A stretch of 30,267 nt of DNA from an uncultured Oscillospiraceae bacterium (GCA_900553255.1 USCI01000023.1:1-30267), one strand, 5' to 3'. Counted from the stretch's first letter, positions 15,243 to 23,616 are shown. The notes: generated by a model not told the origin, from the sequence alone. Numbers and translations: made by a program.

Positions 15243-15898
15243 TGAAGGACGAACTGGTGCTGCATATTCGCGAGGATAAGACCATCCTGGTGGAGATCCG
15301 GGAGAAAGGCGTCGTGCGCACAAAACTCATTGATATCGACGCGCTGCTGGACTGCCTGACCGACAGTATGGGCGGCATTCAAATTCAGACCGGCATCCTG
15401 CCGAGCAACATTATCAGCCTGACAATCCGTGATGACAGCCGTTATGCGGTAGTGGAATTTCCCGACGAATACGCGGATATTACCTATATGTCCACGACTT
15501 ATGAGCATTTTCCTCTGCCGCGCCTGCTGTTTGGATTTCGTCTGGAAAGCAGCGGCCGGATCTCCGCGGTCAACCTGGGGGTTCCGGCGCTGGGAAAGCT
15601 GACCGAAAAAACACCCATGTTCGCCTATCCCTTCTCCAATGTCAACCGCTTTTTGCTGTGTACGGGCGCCAACAGCCTCCCGCGTATTCCAGTGCTGCAA
15701 AGCCTGCAAAATCTTCCGGGTTTTATCGTATCCCTGCCGGATAACGACGATTATTTTCATGAACAGCATAACCGGCTGGGGCTTGGACATCGGGATCTGC
15801 TGGAGCATCTGCGGGACAAGGACAGAACGTACTATTACAATCATGTGCTGGTTCCCATGCCGGGGGTCACGCTGAAAAACTTTATATCGGAGGTATGA
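15242..15898 (+). CDS. PRTRC protein B-like / Prok-E2_D family protein (E2-like)
   Basis: This 218-residue protein matches my knowledge of the Prok-E2_D / PRTRC protein B family, proposed to be E2 conjugating-enzyme relatives found with ThiF and JAB genes. The core is YPFSNVNRFLLCTG (about 129-142), with C140 the candidate thioester cysteine, followed by HNRLGLGHRDLLEHLRDKD near the end. E2-like proteins receive a ubiquitin-like protein from E1 and pass it to a target. It is separated from the E1-like gene by eight genes but lies in the same operon. ATG 15242 follows AAAGGAGAG. Confidence in the family is moderate to good; activity is not shown by sequence alone. Confidence 0.7.
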   Translation: MKDELVLHIREDKTILVEIREKGVVRTKLIDIDALLDCLTDSMGGIQIQTGILPSNIISLTIRDDSRYAVVEFPDEYADITYMSTTYEHFPLPRLLFGFRLESSGRISAVNLGVPALGKLTEKTPMFAYPFSNVNRFLLCTGANSLPRIPVLQSLQNLPGFIVSLPDNDDYFHEQHNRLGLGHRDLLEHLRDKDRTYYYNHVLVPMPGVTLKNFISEV

Positions 15899-15901
15899 GA
15901 A

Positions 15902-16720
15902 ATGACCGAGAAGCAAGCGAAACTGCTGGCGTATCCTTTCACGGCCGACGAGATCGAATGGCGCGTTCTGCTCACCACAAAGGACAAAAGAAAAGGGCAG
16001 GTCGCCGCATACATCGATTCCCGGGCCATCCAAAAGCGGCTGGACGACGTGCTGGGCCGCGAGAACTGGAAAAACCATTTCATCACCATGCCGGGCAACT
16101 CCAACAGCACGACAGCGCATATCTGTGAAATCAGCATTTACTATCCCGACCGGCAGGAATGGATCACCAAAAGCGACGGCGCAGGCAGCACGGACATCGA
16201 ACCCATCAAGGGTGGGCTGTCCAACGCTTTTAAGCGGGCGGCGTCCATTTGGAATATCGGACGGTATCTGTACGAGCTGCCGGGCATCTGGGTAATGCTG
16301 AAGGACGGCAAGTATATTGATCCCGCGGAAAAGCCCAAGCTCACCAAACACTACAACCAGTTTGTCAACCAATACCTGAAAGCTCAGCAGGCAGCGGAAC
16401 AGAAGAGGGATTCCGCACAGACGGTTTCTCCCTCCATTTCCGCCTCCTCCGCTGCCACCCCGCCTGCGTCCGGCCGCTTCCAGAGTTCCGCAGCGCAGCC
16501 GGACACCTATCGGATCGCTCAGCTCAACCGGACACAGGGAACTCACCCCAACACGCTGGTTGTCCTGCAAAGCCCGGCTGGCGAAAAGGTGACCGGTTTT
16601 ATCAAGGGCCAGCCTTCCTTACAGGTCGGCCAGAACCTTCACAGCCTGAAAATTGTTGCTAAGGACGATCCAGTGGCCGGGAAATACAACATCATCGAAA
16701 GCTATGAGGCGGCAGCCTGA
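15902..16720 (+). CDS. Rad52/Rad22-type single-strand annealing protein
   Basis: The first 150 residues match the Rad52/22 DNA-repair family: residues 1-30 TEKQAKLLAYPFTADEIEWR, then a strand-rich part, and GGLSNAFKRAASIWNIGRYLYELPG (quoted here as two pieces, GGLSNAFKRAAS and IWNIGRYLYELPG). These proteins form rings that anneal complementary single strands and are common recombinases of phages and conjugative elements. A Ser/Ala/Pro-rich linker (about 160-195) leads to a C-terminal domain of about 75 residues with strands, perhaps an OB-like or SSB-interacting module. GGAGG inside the end of the E2-like gene serves as ribosome site, and the genes are three bases apart. It probably works with the element's SSB. 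Confidence 0.85.
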   Translation: MTEKQAKLLAYPFTADEIEWRVLLTTKDKRKGQVAAYIDSRAIQKRLDDVLGRENWKNHFITMPGNSNSTTAHICEISIYYPDRQEWITKSDGAGSTDIEPIKGGLSNAFKRAASIWNIGRYLYELPGIWVMLKDGKYIDPAEKPKLTKHYNQFVNQYLKAQQAAEQKRDSAQTVSPSISASSAATPPASGRFQSSAAQPDTYRIAQLNRTQGTHPNTLVVLQSPAGEKVTGFIKGQPSLQVGQNLHSLKIVAKDDPVAGKYNIIESYEAAA

Positions 16721-16743
16721 CGAATTTCCCTAACAGCGGCCAA

Positions 16744-16768
16744 GCCGGCGTCCTTTGTGGGCGCCGGC
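16744..16768. other. GC hairpin between the Rad52-type gene and the membrane protein gene
   Basis: GCCGGCG (16744-16750) pairs with CGCCGGC (16762-16768) around 11 bases. No T-run follows, so it is not a clear terminator. It may be an mRNA processing or stability element within the operon. Confidence 0.4.
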
Positions 16769-16803
16769 CTGCCGGAACATATATCGAGAAAGGACGTACC
16801 GTT

Positions 16804-17484
16804 ATGAAAATCCCCAAGAACAAAATCGCTCTCTTGGTTTCCATCCTGGCAGTCAGCGCCCTGGCCGTGTTCTGCGGCATTCTTGTCATGACAAGCGACA
16901 GTTTTACGCCCAACACCAAATACAGCTTTACGGTTTTGCTGCTCGCCATCGAGACCGCGGTCATCGCCGTGCTGTTTACCATGCAGGAACAACTCACCCA
17001 GCGAAAGGATGACGCGGCGGCGCGGGAAGAAATTGCCGATCAGGAAAAGACCGTGGCCGAAAAGGAAACCGAGCTGAAGGACAAAACAAAGGCCGTCGCG
17101 GCGCGGGAAGAAAAGCTGAAGGAGCAGCAGGAAGAATTCGTGGAGCTGAAGCAGAAGGTCCTGGCGGCCGCCCGAAAAGAGGACGCGCCTTCCGAGCTGG
17201 AACAGCTCCGCCGGAAATGCGAAACCCTCGAAAAATTCCGCAGCAGCTTCCCGTACACCATCGCCGAGGGATATGTCCTGTTTGGCGTCATGCGCACCGA
17301 ACTGAAAGTGTCCTCATTCAGCCGGTGGCTGCTGGTGGGGGAGATCGGCGGCCAGCTCTGGGCATACAGCCTCCTGCGGCCGGATACCCAATCCCATAAG
17401 GAGATGCTGTGCCTGGCAGCCGGAACCCACGCCCCCAAGGAACTGGAGGAACTCGACCTGAGTAAACAACTTTTGCGGGAATGA
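16804..17484 (+). CDS. Membrane-anchored coiled-coil protein
   Basis: The 226-residue protein starts with a basic stretch (MKIPKNK) and two hydrophobic segments at about 8-30 and 40-58, so it should sit in the cytoplasmic membrane with a short outside loop. Residues 60-140 are a charged heptad-like coiled coil rich in Lys, Glu and Ala, and the last 85 residues form a cytoplasmic domain without a known motif. A signal peptide cleavage site is not seen. AAAGGA precedes the ATG. It lies directly before an SMC-like ATPase and may tether recombination or transfer complexes to the membrane; that is inference. Confidence 0.7.
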   Translation: MKIPKNKIALLVSILAVSALAVFCGILVMTSDSFTPNTKYSFTVLLLAIETAVIAVLFTMQEQLTQRKDDAAAREEIADQEKTVAEKETELKDKTKAVAAREEKLKEQQEEFVELKQKVLAAARKEDAPSELEQLRRKCETLEKFRSSFPYTIAEGYVLFGVMRTELKVSSFSRWLLVGEIGGQLWAYSLLRPDTQSHKEMLCLAAGTHAPKELEELDLSKQLLRE

Positions 17485-17516
17485 ACCTGCACGGCTTGAA
17501 AGGATGAGCGATCCAT

Positions 17517-19337
17517 ATGGAACAAATTACTGCCATGAAAATTACCGCCCTGTCTTTCTGCACCTTCCGCAGCCACACGGAACCGGAAGGCTATGCTTTC
17601 GGGGACGTCACCTACATCACCGGGGATAACGGAGCCGGAAAAACCACCATGGCCCACGGGGTCGCCTATGCGTTGTACGGGGTATCCTTCTTCGGTGAGC
17701 AGGCGATTGAACGACTGATGAGTCAGGGCGCCGAAGGGACGCAGGTGCGTCTCGATTTCACCGATCAGGCCGGCAACCCCCACACGCTGATCCGCACCCG
17801 GAAACGGGACAAGACCTCCCTGCTTCTGGATTCCTACACCGTCCGTCAGGCCGACATCGACCGGATTTTCTGCGACAAGGACACCTTTCTTTCCATGTTC
17901 AACCCTTCCTATCTGATCGAACTCGGAGAAAAGGGGCGCGGGCTGGTGCTCAAGCACTTGAAGCCCGTGCCCCCTGGTGAGGTGCTGAAGCAAATGCCGG
18001 AGGCCCTCAGAGGGTATCTCGATAAGCTGGACATGACCCAGTGTTCCGTGGAGGAGATGACAAAAAACTACCGGGAGATGATCCGTCACAGCGAGCGCCA
18101 GCTCACCATCCTCGACGGACATTTGCAGTCGGTGCAGGAAGCCATGCGAACCGCCAGCCAAAGGCTGGATGACCTGTACAGGGAAAAGCTGGATGCGAAG
18201 CAAAAGGCGAACGCATTGTCAGACAAGCAGTTTGCAGGGATCGATCTGGATGACCTGGCGCTGCAAAAGGATGTGCTCATGCAAAAGCTGACGGAGGGAT
18301 CGCGTGATACCGACGCCGCCATTCTGGAAATGCGCGCGAAGATTGAGCACACCCGGCAGAAGACCTATCAATCCAAATATACGCAGGCCAAAACGGAGCT
18401 CCAGGCCCAGATCAAAGCCCTGTCCAGTCAGTACAAGGCCCTGGGTGATCGGATAAAGGCCCTGCGAGCCGGTACCCAGTGCCCTACCTGCCTGATGCGT
18501 GTCACCGCCCAAAACCTGCCCGATGTGCGCAGCGGCATGATGGCCGAACTGCAAAGCATCGCGGCCAAAGGTCAGGAGCTGGTGGAACAGAAAAAGGGAC
18601 TGGACGAACTGGACGGCAAAAGCGAGGCGGCCTTTGAACAATTCCGCGGTGAGGATCTGAAAAAGCTGACAGAGCAGCTGGACAAGGCGGAAAAACAACG
18701 GGCCGCCGTGCCCAATGCCAACGACATCCGCCAACAGATCGAACTCATTGAGGAGCAGCAGCGGCATGGAACTCTCAGCGAAGCCGAATGGTCGGATTTG
18801 CAGGCATTACAGGCGGAAGTGATCGGCATTGAAGCACAAATCCAGGCGGTGGAAGAAATGGCCGACGAAAAACAGCTCAAAGAACTGACCGACCGGCAAA
18901 AAGAGGAAAACGAGCAACTGCTGCAATATCGGAACATTCTGACCGCCCTGGCCGAATATGCCGCCAAACGCACCGAACTGGCCGTGAAGAATCTCCAGAT
19001 GCCCAATGTGCATATCCAGCTTTATGACGTGGTACGTACGACAGGCGAAGTGGTGGACGTGTTCCGGTTCACGTACAAACAGCGCGACTACCGGACGCTA
19101 TCCCTGTCGGAGAAGATCCTGGCCGGGATTGAGGTGGCGGCCATGATGCGGCGGATCACCGGCATCGACTGTCCTATCTGCATCGACAACACCGAAAGCA
19201 TCGGCGCTTTCAATGCAGTGCCCATGCCCTCTCAAACCCTGCTGCTGCGCTTTGCCAGGGGCCGGCCGTTGACCGTGCAGGCCAAAAACAATGCAGTGCC
19301 CCATCCAGTGGTGCAGGAACTTAAGAAAGCGGGTTGA
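17517..19337 (+). CDS. SMC/SbcC/Rad50-like ATPase with zinc-hook CxxC
   Basis: This 606-residue protein has the plan of Rad50-like ATPases. An N-terminal P-loop (ITGDNGAGKTT, about 35-44) is followed by coiled coil, a central zinc-hook CPTC (C322-C325), more coiled coil, and a C-terminal half with the signature-like LSLSEKILAGIE (about 529-540) and a Walker B-like ICIDNTES. The usual catalytic Asp-Glu pair is Asp-Asn here, with a Glu three residues on, a form I associate with mobile-element members of the family. It is shorter than SbcC and no SbcD nuclease is adjacent. ATG 17517 follows AAAGGA; a second ATG at 17535 is possible. Neighbours are Rad52-type and primase-like genes, suggesting DNA end processing or replication. 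Confidence 0.82.
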   Translation: MEQITAMKITALSFCTFRSHTEPEGYAFGDVTYITGDNGAGKTTMAHGVAYALYGVSFFGEQAIERLMSQGAEGTQVRLDFTDQAGNPHTLIRTRKRDKTSLLLDSYTVRQADIDRIFCDKDTFLSMFNPSYLIELGEKGRGLVLKHLKPVPPGEVLKQMPEALRGYLDKLDMTQCSVEEMTKNYREMIRHSERQLTILDGHLQSVQEAMRTASQRLDDLYREKLDAKQKANALSDKQFAGIDLDDLALQKDVLMQKLTEGSRDTDAAILEMRAKIEHTRQKTYQSKYTQAKTELQAQIKALSSQYKALGDRIKALRAGTQCPTCLMRVTAQNLPDVRSGMMAELQSIAAKGQELVEQKKGLDELDGKSEAAFEQFRGEDLKKLTEQLDKAEKQRAAVPNANDIRQQIELIEEQQRHGTLSEAEWSDLQALQAEVIGIEAQIQAVEEMADEKQLKELTDRQKEENEQLLQYRNILTALAEYAAKRTELAVKNLQMPNVHIQLYDVVRTTGEVVDVFRFTYKQRDYRTLSLSEKILAGIEVAAMMRRITGIDCPICIDNTESIGAFNAVPMPSQTLLLRFARGRPLTVQAKNNAVPHPVVQELKKAG

Positions 19338-19340
19338 CGT

Positions 19341-20501
19341 ATGGCGGACGGACAGTACACATATATCGACGTGGTGGACACCGCCCTTCTGTGCGGGCTG
19401 GACATCAAGCCTTCCACTCTCGGCAACGACGAAGTGCAGGCTCGATGTCCTTACTGCCAGGACTATCGCTACCGGATGTATCTCTGTCATCGGCCTGACA
19501 ACGCGACCTTCTGGTGCCACAACTGCGGCGTCGGGGGTAATGCCGTCACACTGTACGCCGATTTCAACCCCGGCGGACGGCGGCTGACAACGCGGGAGGC
19601 GTTCCGGGAACTGATGAACGAACCACAGGTACGGCACGGTGAACCGCTTTACACGCGGCCGGAGCCGCAGCCCGACCCGATCCGACCGCTGCACGAACGC
19701 AGCCAAATCTATCTGCAAATGCTGTCCCTGCTCGAACTGGAACCCCGGCATTATGAGAACCTGCGGCGCCGCGGCCTGTCGGATGACATGATCCGTGGGA
19801 ATATGTACCGCAGTATCCCCACTGACTGGAAGATGAGGCGTCAGGTGACGGAGCGGCTGGCGGCACAATACGACCTGTCTGGTATGCCCGGCTTTTACAC
19901 CGAGGACTTCCGCTGGCAGATGGCCGGCGGCCGGTACAGCGGCATACTGCTCCCCGTTTGCGATATGGATAATCAGATCCAGGGGCTGCAAATCCGGCTG
20001 GACGAACCGCCGCCGAAAACGGTGACGCTCCCGGACGGAAGCCGGGTAGAAAAAAAGGGCAACCGCTTCCGCTGGTTTTCCACCGGCGGGATGCGCAGCG
20101 GACAGAAGATTTTCGAGAACGGCACGGGGATCTCCAGCTACATCCATGTGGTCGGCGACCCCCACAGCGATACGCTGCACATCACCGAGGGGCCTCTCAA
20201 ATCCGACATCGCCAGCTATTTATCCGGCGGCGAGCTGTTCATCGGGTTAACCGGCGTGCAGAACGTCCGGTATCTGGCGGATGTGGTGGAGCAGCTTCGG
20301 CCCAAACGTATCCTGGAATGTCTCGACATGGACGTGCGCACCAATCCACAGGTACAGCGAGCACAGACCAAGATCCGCTCCATCTGTATGCCGCTGTGCG
20401 AGGATTACCGCGCCTTTATCTGGCCGGTGGAGCAGAAGGGCATCGACGACTTTCTTTTATTTGAAAAGCTCAAGCAAGAACATCTCTACCGGGCAGCATG
20501 A
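19341..20501 (+). CDS. Primase-like protein: CHC2-type zinc finger plus Toprim (DUF3854-like) domain
   Basis: The 386-residue protein begins with a zinc-finger region resembling the DnaG CHC2 finger: C36-P-Y-C39, then C59-H-N-C62 within FWCHNCGVGGNAVTLY. The C-terminal 150 residues resemble DUF3854, a Toprim-type domain: the catalytic glutamate is in HITEGPLKSDIA, and LDMD further on supplies acidic metal ligands. The middle domain lacks the standard DnaG core. It probably makes RNA primers for element replication or the incoming strand after conjugation. It starts three bases after the ATPase stop, and the following gene begins inside its stop codon. Size is below typical DnaG (about 600). 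Confidence 0.8.
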   Translation: MADGQYTYIDVVDTALLCGLDIKPSTLGNDEVQARCPYCQDYRYRMYLCHRPDNATFWCHNCGVGGNAVTLYADFNPGGRRLTTREAFRELMNEPQVRHGEPLYTRPEPQPDPIRPLHERSQIYLQMLSLLELEPRHYENLRRRGLSDDMIRGNMYRSIPTDWKMRRQVTERLAAQYDLSGMPGFYTEDFRWQMAGGRYSGILLPVCDMDNQIQGLQIRLDEPPPKTVTLPDGSRVEKKGNRFRWFSTGGMRSGQKIFENGTGISSYIHVVGDPHSDTLHITEGPLKSDIASYLSGGELFIGLTGVQNVRYLADVVEQLRPKRILECLDMDVRTNPQVQRAQTKIRSICMPLCEDYRAFIWPVEQKGIDDFLLFEKLKQEHLYRAA

Positions 20502-20881
20502 GCGAATACTGGAGGATATGCCTGTATGAAAAACACCCCTTTTCCACCTATACTCTCTCCTATGCCGACTGGCGGGACTATAAAATCCATATGGTCAATA
20601 TGTCCTATCGGGATCTGCAAATCATTGTGGACGTGTTGGACGACTATTCTTGGCTGTTGAGGGAACATATGGAGAAGAACCCGCCCCAGAATTTCTGGGC
20701 AAAGCACAACAAGGAGGAGCTTGCAAAACGCACCATGCAGATCAGCGACCGGCTGGCCGATGTTATCGGCCTCGACAAGTCCTACCCCAAATGCAAAAAG
20801 CACCTGGAAAAGCAGCAGGAGGCCCAGAATGATGTCGGAGGAGAGGCGCTGACTTTGGTGACAACCCGAGGCGCCCGATAG
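20498..20881 (+). CDS. Small unknown protein downstream of the primase-like gene
   Basis: A 127-residue, mostly helical, charged protein that I do not recognise. It begins MSEYWRICLYEKHPFSTYTL and has a lysine/glutamate-rich second half. There is no membrane segment and no clear motif. The ATG overlaps the primase-like stop (ATGA), so its translation is coupled to that gene; a role as an accessory of the primase is plausible from this alone. Confidence 0.65.
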   Translation: MSEYWRICLYEKHPFSTYTLSYADWRDYKIHMVNMSYRDLQIIVDVLDDYSWLLREHMEKNPPQNFWAKHNKEELAKRTMQISDRLADVIGLDKSYPKCKKHLEKQQEAQNDVGGEALTLVTTRGAR

Positions 20882-20905
20882 TAACACAAGGAAAGGACTT
20901 CACTC

Positions 20906-21142
20906 ATGCAGCCTGAACGCAAGCGCAAAGACTATCAGCCTTTTCCCGGCCTTTACGATCTTCGCTTATTTGAACTCAATTCCAAACAGTTTGAAGCGGC
21001 CTGGCGGGTACAGGAATGCCTCTACCGGGCTTGCAAGTGCCGGGAGTATTACCGACAGTTTGACCCCGGTCGCTGGACGATGTTTCAGGATATGTCGGCA
21101 CGTCTGCAAATGCTTATTCTGCCACTAAAAAAGCGTCCATGA
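20906..21142 (+). CDS. Small basic/aromatic unknown protein
   Basis: A 78-residue protein rich in Arg, Tyr, Phe and Gln, beginning MQPERKRKDYQPFPGLYDLR. It has two cysteines close together (RACKCREYY) but no second pair, so a zinc site is uncertain. A strong AAGGAAAGGA ribosome site precedes the ATG. It lies between two other unknown genes of the operon. Confidence 0.6.
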   Translation: MQPERKRKDYQPFPGLYDLRLFELNSKQFEAAWRVQECLYRACKCREYYRQFDPGRWTMFQDMSARLQMLILPLKKRP

Positions 21143-21168
21143 TAATGAGAACGAAAGGAAAAATAGCA

Positions 21169-22134
21169 ATGAAAAGCATGGAAAATCTCATGGTAGTCCC
21201 GGAGAACGCCGGTGGAATCATCGGAAAATTCTTCTACTACTCCCTGGCAAACATCCTGATCCCCAAGGAACAGTTCATCCGTGTCGGCATGGATTTCGGC
21301 CTGCCGAAGTTCAAACCTGCAAAGGAATCGAAAGCCGGCGCCTATCGCAACGCGACGACCGCTCTTAAGGAGCGGATCGAAGTGAAAGACAGCGCTGGCA
21401 CTCGAGTGTATCGGATCTATTGCCGGGACAACAAAAGGGAGGACTCTGCGCATATCTACCGGGAACTGGTGAAGGAAACCCTGAACGCCCGTACCAACGA
21501 GTACAAAAAGCTCGCCAATATCGTCTTTGACAAAGAGACTGAAACCATGTTCAGCGAGGATGAGGTCTATGACCCGGATGTGGATGTGGCCGAGTATTGC
21601 CAGCGGGCGCTCACCCTCTATGAACGGTATTGCACCTGCTACACTCTCGACCATGTGGATTCGGTTATCCAGGATCAGCTCGACCGGCTGCAGGCGAACA
21701 AAATCAGCATTCACGGCAACCTGTATTTTATCCCCAATCCGTATTTGCAGAAGCTGAATATGCTGGAAGATTATATCGACGCCATCAGCCAGTATAACCT
21801 TGGTGGTGGTCTGGTGATGAGCAATAGTATGTTTGTGGTGGATGATGATCGCCAGCGTCAAAAAATGACGGAGGAGTTTTATATCAACTACAAGCGCGAT
21901 ATCGAACAGTACAAAGAGCGTATTCAGCATTTCATTGATAACGGCTGCACCTCGCCGACGGTTATCAGTCGATGGCTGCTGAAGCTCAAGGCGCTTCAGG
22001 AAAAGAAAAACACCTACGAAGAGATTCTGAAACGGAAACTCGACGATCTCAACAACGACTATGCCATGCTCCAGATGCAGTCCGAAGAACTCCGTGTACG
22101 GAGCCTTCAGGGGCAAATGAAGCTGGCTGCCTAA
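21169..22134 (+). CDS. Unknown conserved-looking protein at the end of the operon
   Basis: A 321-residue cytoplasmic protein, not firmly recognised (it may belong to one of the DUF families of mobile elements such as DUF6744; I cannot verify this). The N-terminal half begins MKSMENLMVVPENAGGIIGK and is alpha/beta; the middle is acidic (FSEDEVYDPDVDVAEYCQRA); residues of about 240-320 are predicted coiled coil. ATG 21169 follows GAAAGGA; an in-frame ATG at 21139 overlaps the previous gene and is less well placed. It is the last gene before a perfect hairpin at 22141, so it closes the long operon. Confidence 0.65.
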   Translation: MKSMENLMVVPENAGGIIGKFFYYSLANILIPKEQFIRVGMDFGLPKFKPAKESKAGAYRNATTALKERIEVKDSAGTRVYRIYCRDNKREDSAHIYRELVKETLNARTNEYKKLANIVFDKETETMFSEDEVYDPDVDVAEYCQRALTLYERYCTCYTLDHVDSVIQDQLDRLQANKISIHGNLYFIPNPYLQKLNMLEDYIDAISQYNLGGGLVMSNSMFVVDDDRQRQKMTEEFYINYKRDIEQYKERIQHFIDNGCTSPTVISRWLLKLKALQEKKNTYEEILKRKLDDLNNDYAMLQMQSEELRVRSLQGQMKLAA

Positions 22135-22140
22135 CGCATA

Positions 22141-22177
22141 AAATCCCCTGCGGTTCATGATGAACCGCAGGGGATTT
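22141..22177. terminator. Terminator-like perfect palindrome ending the long operon
   Basis: Bases 22141-22158 are perfectly complementary to 22160-22177 (AAATCCCCTG at the outer left, CAGGGGATTT at the outer right), with one central base, so a few central bases form the loop. The stem ends in ATTT and the T-rich part after it is weak. Its position after the last gene of the operon supports a terminator. Confidence 0.75.
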
Positions 22178-22213
22178 GCTTGCCATAATCAAGCCCTTAT
22201 TTTGTATTTATTA

Positions 22214-22242
22214 TTGATTATTCGTACCGAATGTCATATAAT
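22214..22242 (+). promoter_or_regulatory. Promoter with internal operator-like inverted repeat for the AbrB/HipA-like pair
   Basis: TTGATT (22214-22219) and TATAAT (22237-22242) are 17 bases apart. Between them lies ATTCG-TAC-CGAAT (22220-22232), a perfect inverted repeat where a bound repressor would block polymerase, as expected for an autoregulated antitoxin. GAGGTGAG at 22249-22256 is the ribosome site. Confidence 0.75.
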
Positions 22243-22260
22243 AGTATTGAGGTGAGACGA

Positions 22261-22800
22261 ATGGAAAAACGGTTAGCGAAAATCAATTTTTCTGCAGCGG
22301 GCGGTACGGCGTCAAAAGGCGCTCAAACCTGCAAGGTCACCTTGCCGACCGCCTGGGTGGAGGCGCTGGGTCTGAAACAGGAAAGTCGTGACGTCGAGCT
22401 TTCCTTTGACGGAAATACCATTATCCTTGCCCGTCCTCTGTCCGGGCAGGAATTTACCACGCAGAAACGTAATCTGGGGCATTTGCTGCGCCGGATACGC
22501 TTTTATGATGGCGACGGACTCTGTACCACCATTTATGCGGATTTTACCGATGAAACATTTGTAGTGGAGAACCATATAGAAGATCCTGTAAAAACCGCCT
22601 TTGGCAATAATCCGCTCCCGAACTGGGCGGATCTTCAGGCTTTTTTGCAGGAGCGGTGCATTCCCAGGGAGCGTGCCGGGCTTCGCGAGTATCTGGAAGC
22701 GCTGGGGATCGACGAATACGACCCGCTGAAAATCATACAAAGAACCGGAGGCCGCATGGCTGAGGATCATCAGCGGCTGGAGGTGGATGAGCTGTCATGA
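22261..22800 (+). CDS. AbrB/SpoVT-like antitoxin-type DNA-binding protein
   Basis: Residues of about 1-50 of this 179-residue protein resemble an AbrB/MazE swapped-hairpin domain: CKVTLPTAWVEALGL, then VELSFDGNTIILARP. The later part includes a strand-rich domain and an end (DPLKIIQRTGGRMAEDHQRL) that I associate with proteins encoded beside HipA-like kinases in Firmicutes. It most likely binds the operator in its own promoter and neutralises the kinase. ATG 22261 follows GAGGTGAG; frames starting at 22231 lie across the -10 region. Its stop overlaps the next start (ATGA), giving tight coupling and the usual antitoxin-first order. Confidence 0.7.
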   Translation: MEKRLAKINFSAAGGTASKGAQTCKVTLPTAWVEALGLKQESRDVELSFDGNTIILARPLSGQEFTTQKRNLGHLLRRIRFYDGDGLCTTIYADFTDETFVVENHIEDPVKTAFGNNPLPNWADLQAFLQERCIPRERAGLREYLEALGIDEYDPLKIIQRTGGRMAEDHQRLEVDELS

Positions 22801-23615
22801 CCATACGGCTTGTTTCGGATGAAAAGATTGCCGAAACTTCATCCAAGGGCAATCAGGAAAAATGGCGGGATGATGCCGCCAACTGCTGGTATAAGCTAGA
22901 TCAATTCGGGTATGAGGCACTGGCTGAAACCGTGATCTCCGCTCTGCTGGAACAAAGCGGCCTGGAGAGCGATACCCCGTTTACCTTTGTACGATACCGG
23001 TTGGAGCGCATACACGTTCATGGGCGGGAGAGAACCGGATGCGTAAGCGAAAATTTTCTGAGGCCAGGACAATCCCTCATCACCCTGAATCGCCTGCTGA
23101 CGGGCTTCCTTGGAATGCCGCTCAAGCAAAAGCTGGCGCGGCTTCCGAGCGATAAACAGAGAATTGCGTTTTTAGGCGAAGCCACAGCGGAATATACAGG
23201 GCTGAAAGAATTTCAGCAGTATTTGACGCTGCTTTTTGAGGTGGACGCGCTGTTTTGCAACGATGACCGGCATCTTAACAATATTGCGGTTATCGAGCAG
23301 GAGGGGCGGTACGCATATTGCCCGATCTTCGACAACGGCGCGGGGCTGCTGTCCAACACGCAGCTCTCTCCAATGGACATCGATCCCAAGGCGCTGATTG
23401 CCGCACTGCGGGCAAGGCCCTTCAACACCACCTTTACCCGCCAGATGAACGCGGCACGCAGCTTGACCGGAAAACAGCTTTTCATGCCAAAGCTGACGGT
23501 GGAGGACATTCACGCCGCCGTACATCCTCTGCTGGAATACTATCCTGTTCGCGACCGCGGCATTATCGCGGATCGCGTCGCCGCCTGCATCCTGACCCGA
23601 CAGAAAGCTATGTGA
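22797..23615 (+). CDS. HipA-like serine/threonine kinase, probable toxin
   Basis: The 272-residue protein carries the HipA-like kinase fingerprints: an N-terminal WYKLDQFGYEALAE with a possible ATP-binding lysine (K33), the catalytic loop NDDRHLNNI (155-163; D157 and N162 as likely catalytic and metal residues), and the metal-binding DNG of CPIFDNGAGLL (D179). HipA kinases phosphorylate glutamyl-tRNA synthetase or related targets and stop growth; HipA-like relatives of this size may have other targets. It is shorter than HipA (about 440 residues) and lacks its N-terminal subdomain. Stabilising the element after transfer is the likely role. The target is not visible. Confidence 0.75.
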   Translation: MTIRLVSDEKIAETSSKGNQEKWRDDAANCWYKLDQFGYEALAETVISALLEQSGLESDTPFTFVRYRLERIHVHGRERTGCVSENFLRPGQSLITLNRLLTGFLGMPLKQKLARLPSDKQRIAFLGEATAEYTGLKEFQQYLTLLFEVDALFCNDDRHLNNIAVIEQEGRYAYCPIFDNGAGLLSNTQLSPMDIDPKALIAALRARPFNTTFTRQMNAARSLTGKQLFMPKLTVEDIHAAVHPLLEYYPVRDRGIIADRVAACILTRQKAM

Positions 23616-23616
23616 C

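Noticed and set aside
15134..16570. Minus-strand open frame of about 478 codons opposite the E2-like and Rad52-type genes
   Set aside because: The plus-strand genes have motifs and ribosome sites; the antisense frame crosses two of them without any domain.
17040..20180. Minus-strand open frames of about 387 and 360 codons opposite the ATPase and primase-like genes
   Set aside because: They are shadows of strong plus-strand genes with known domains.
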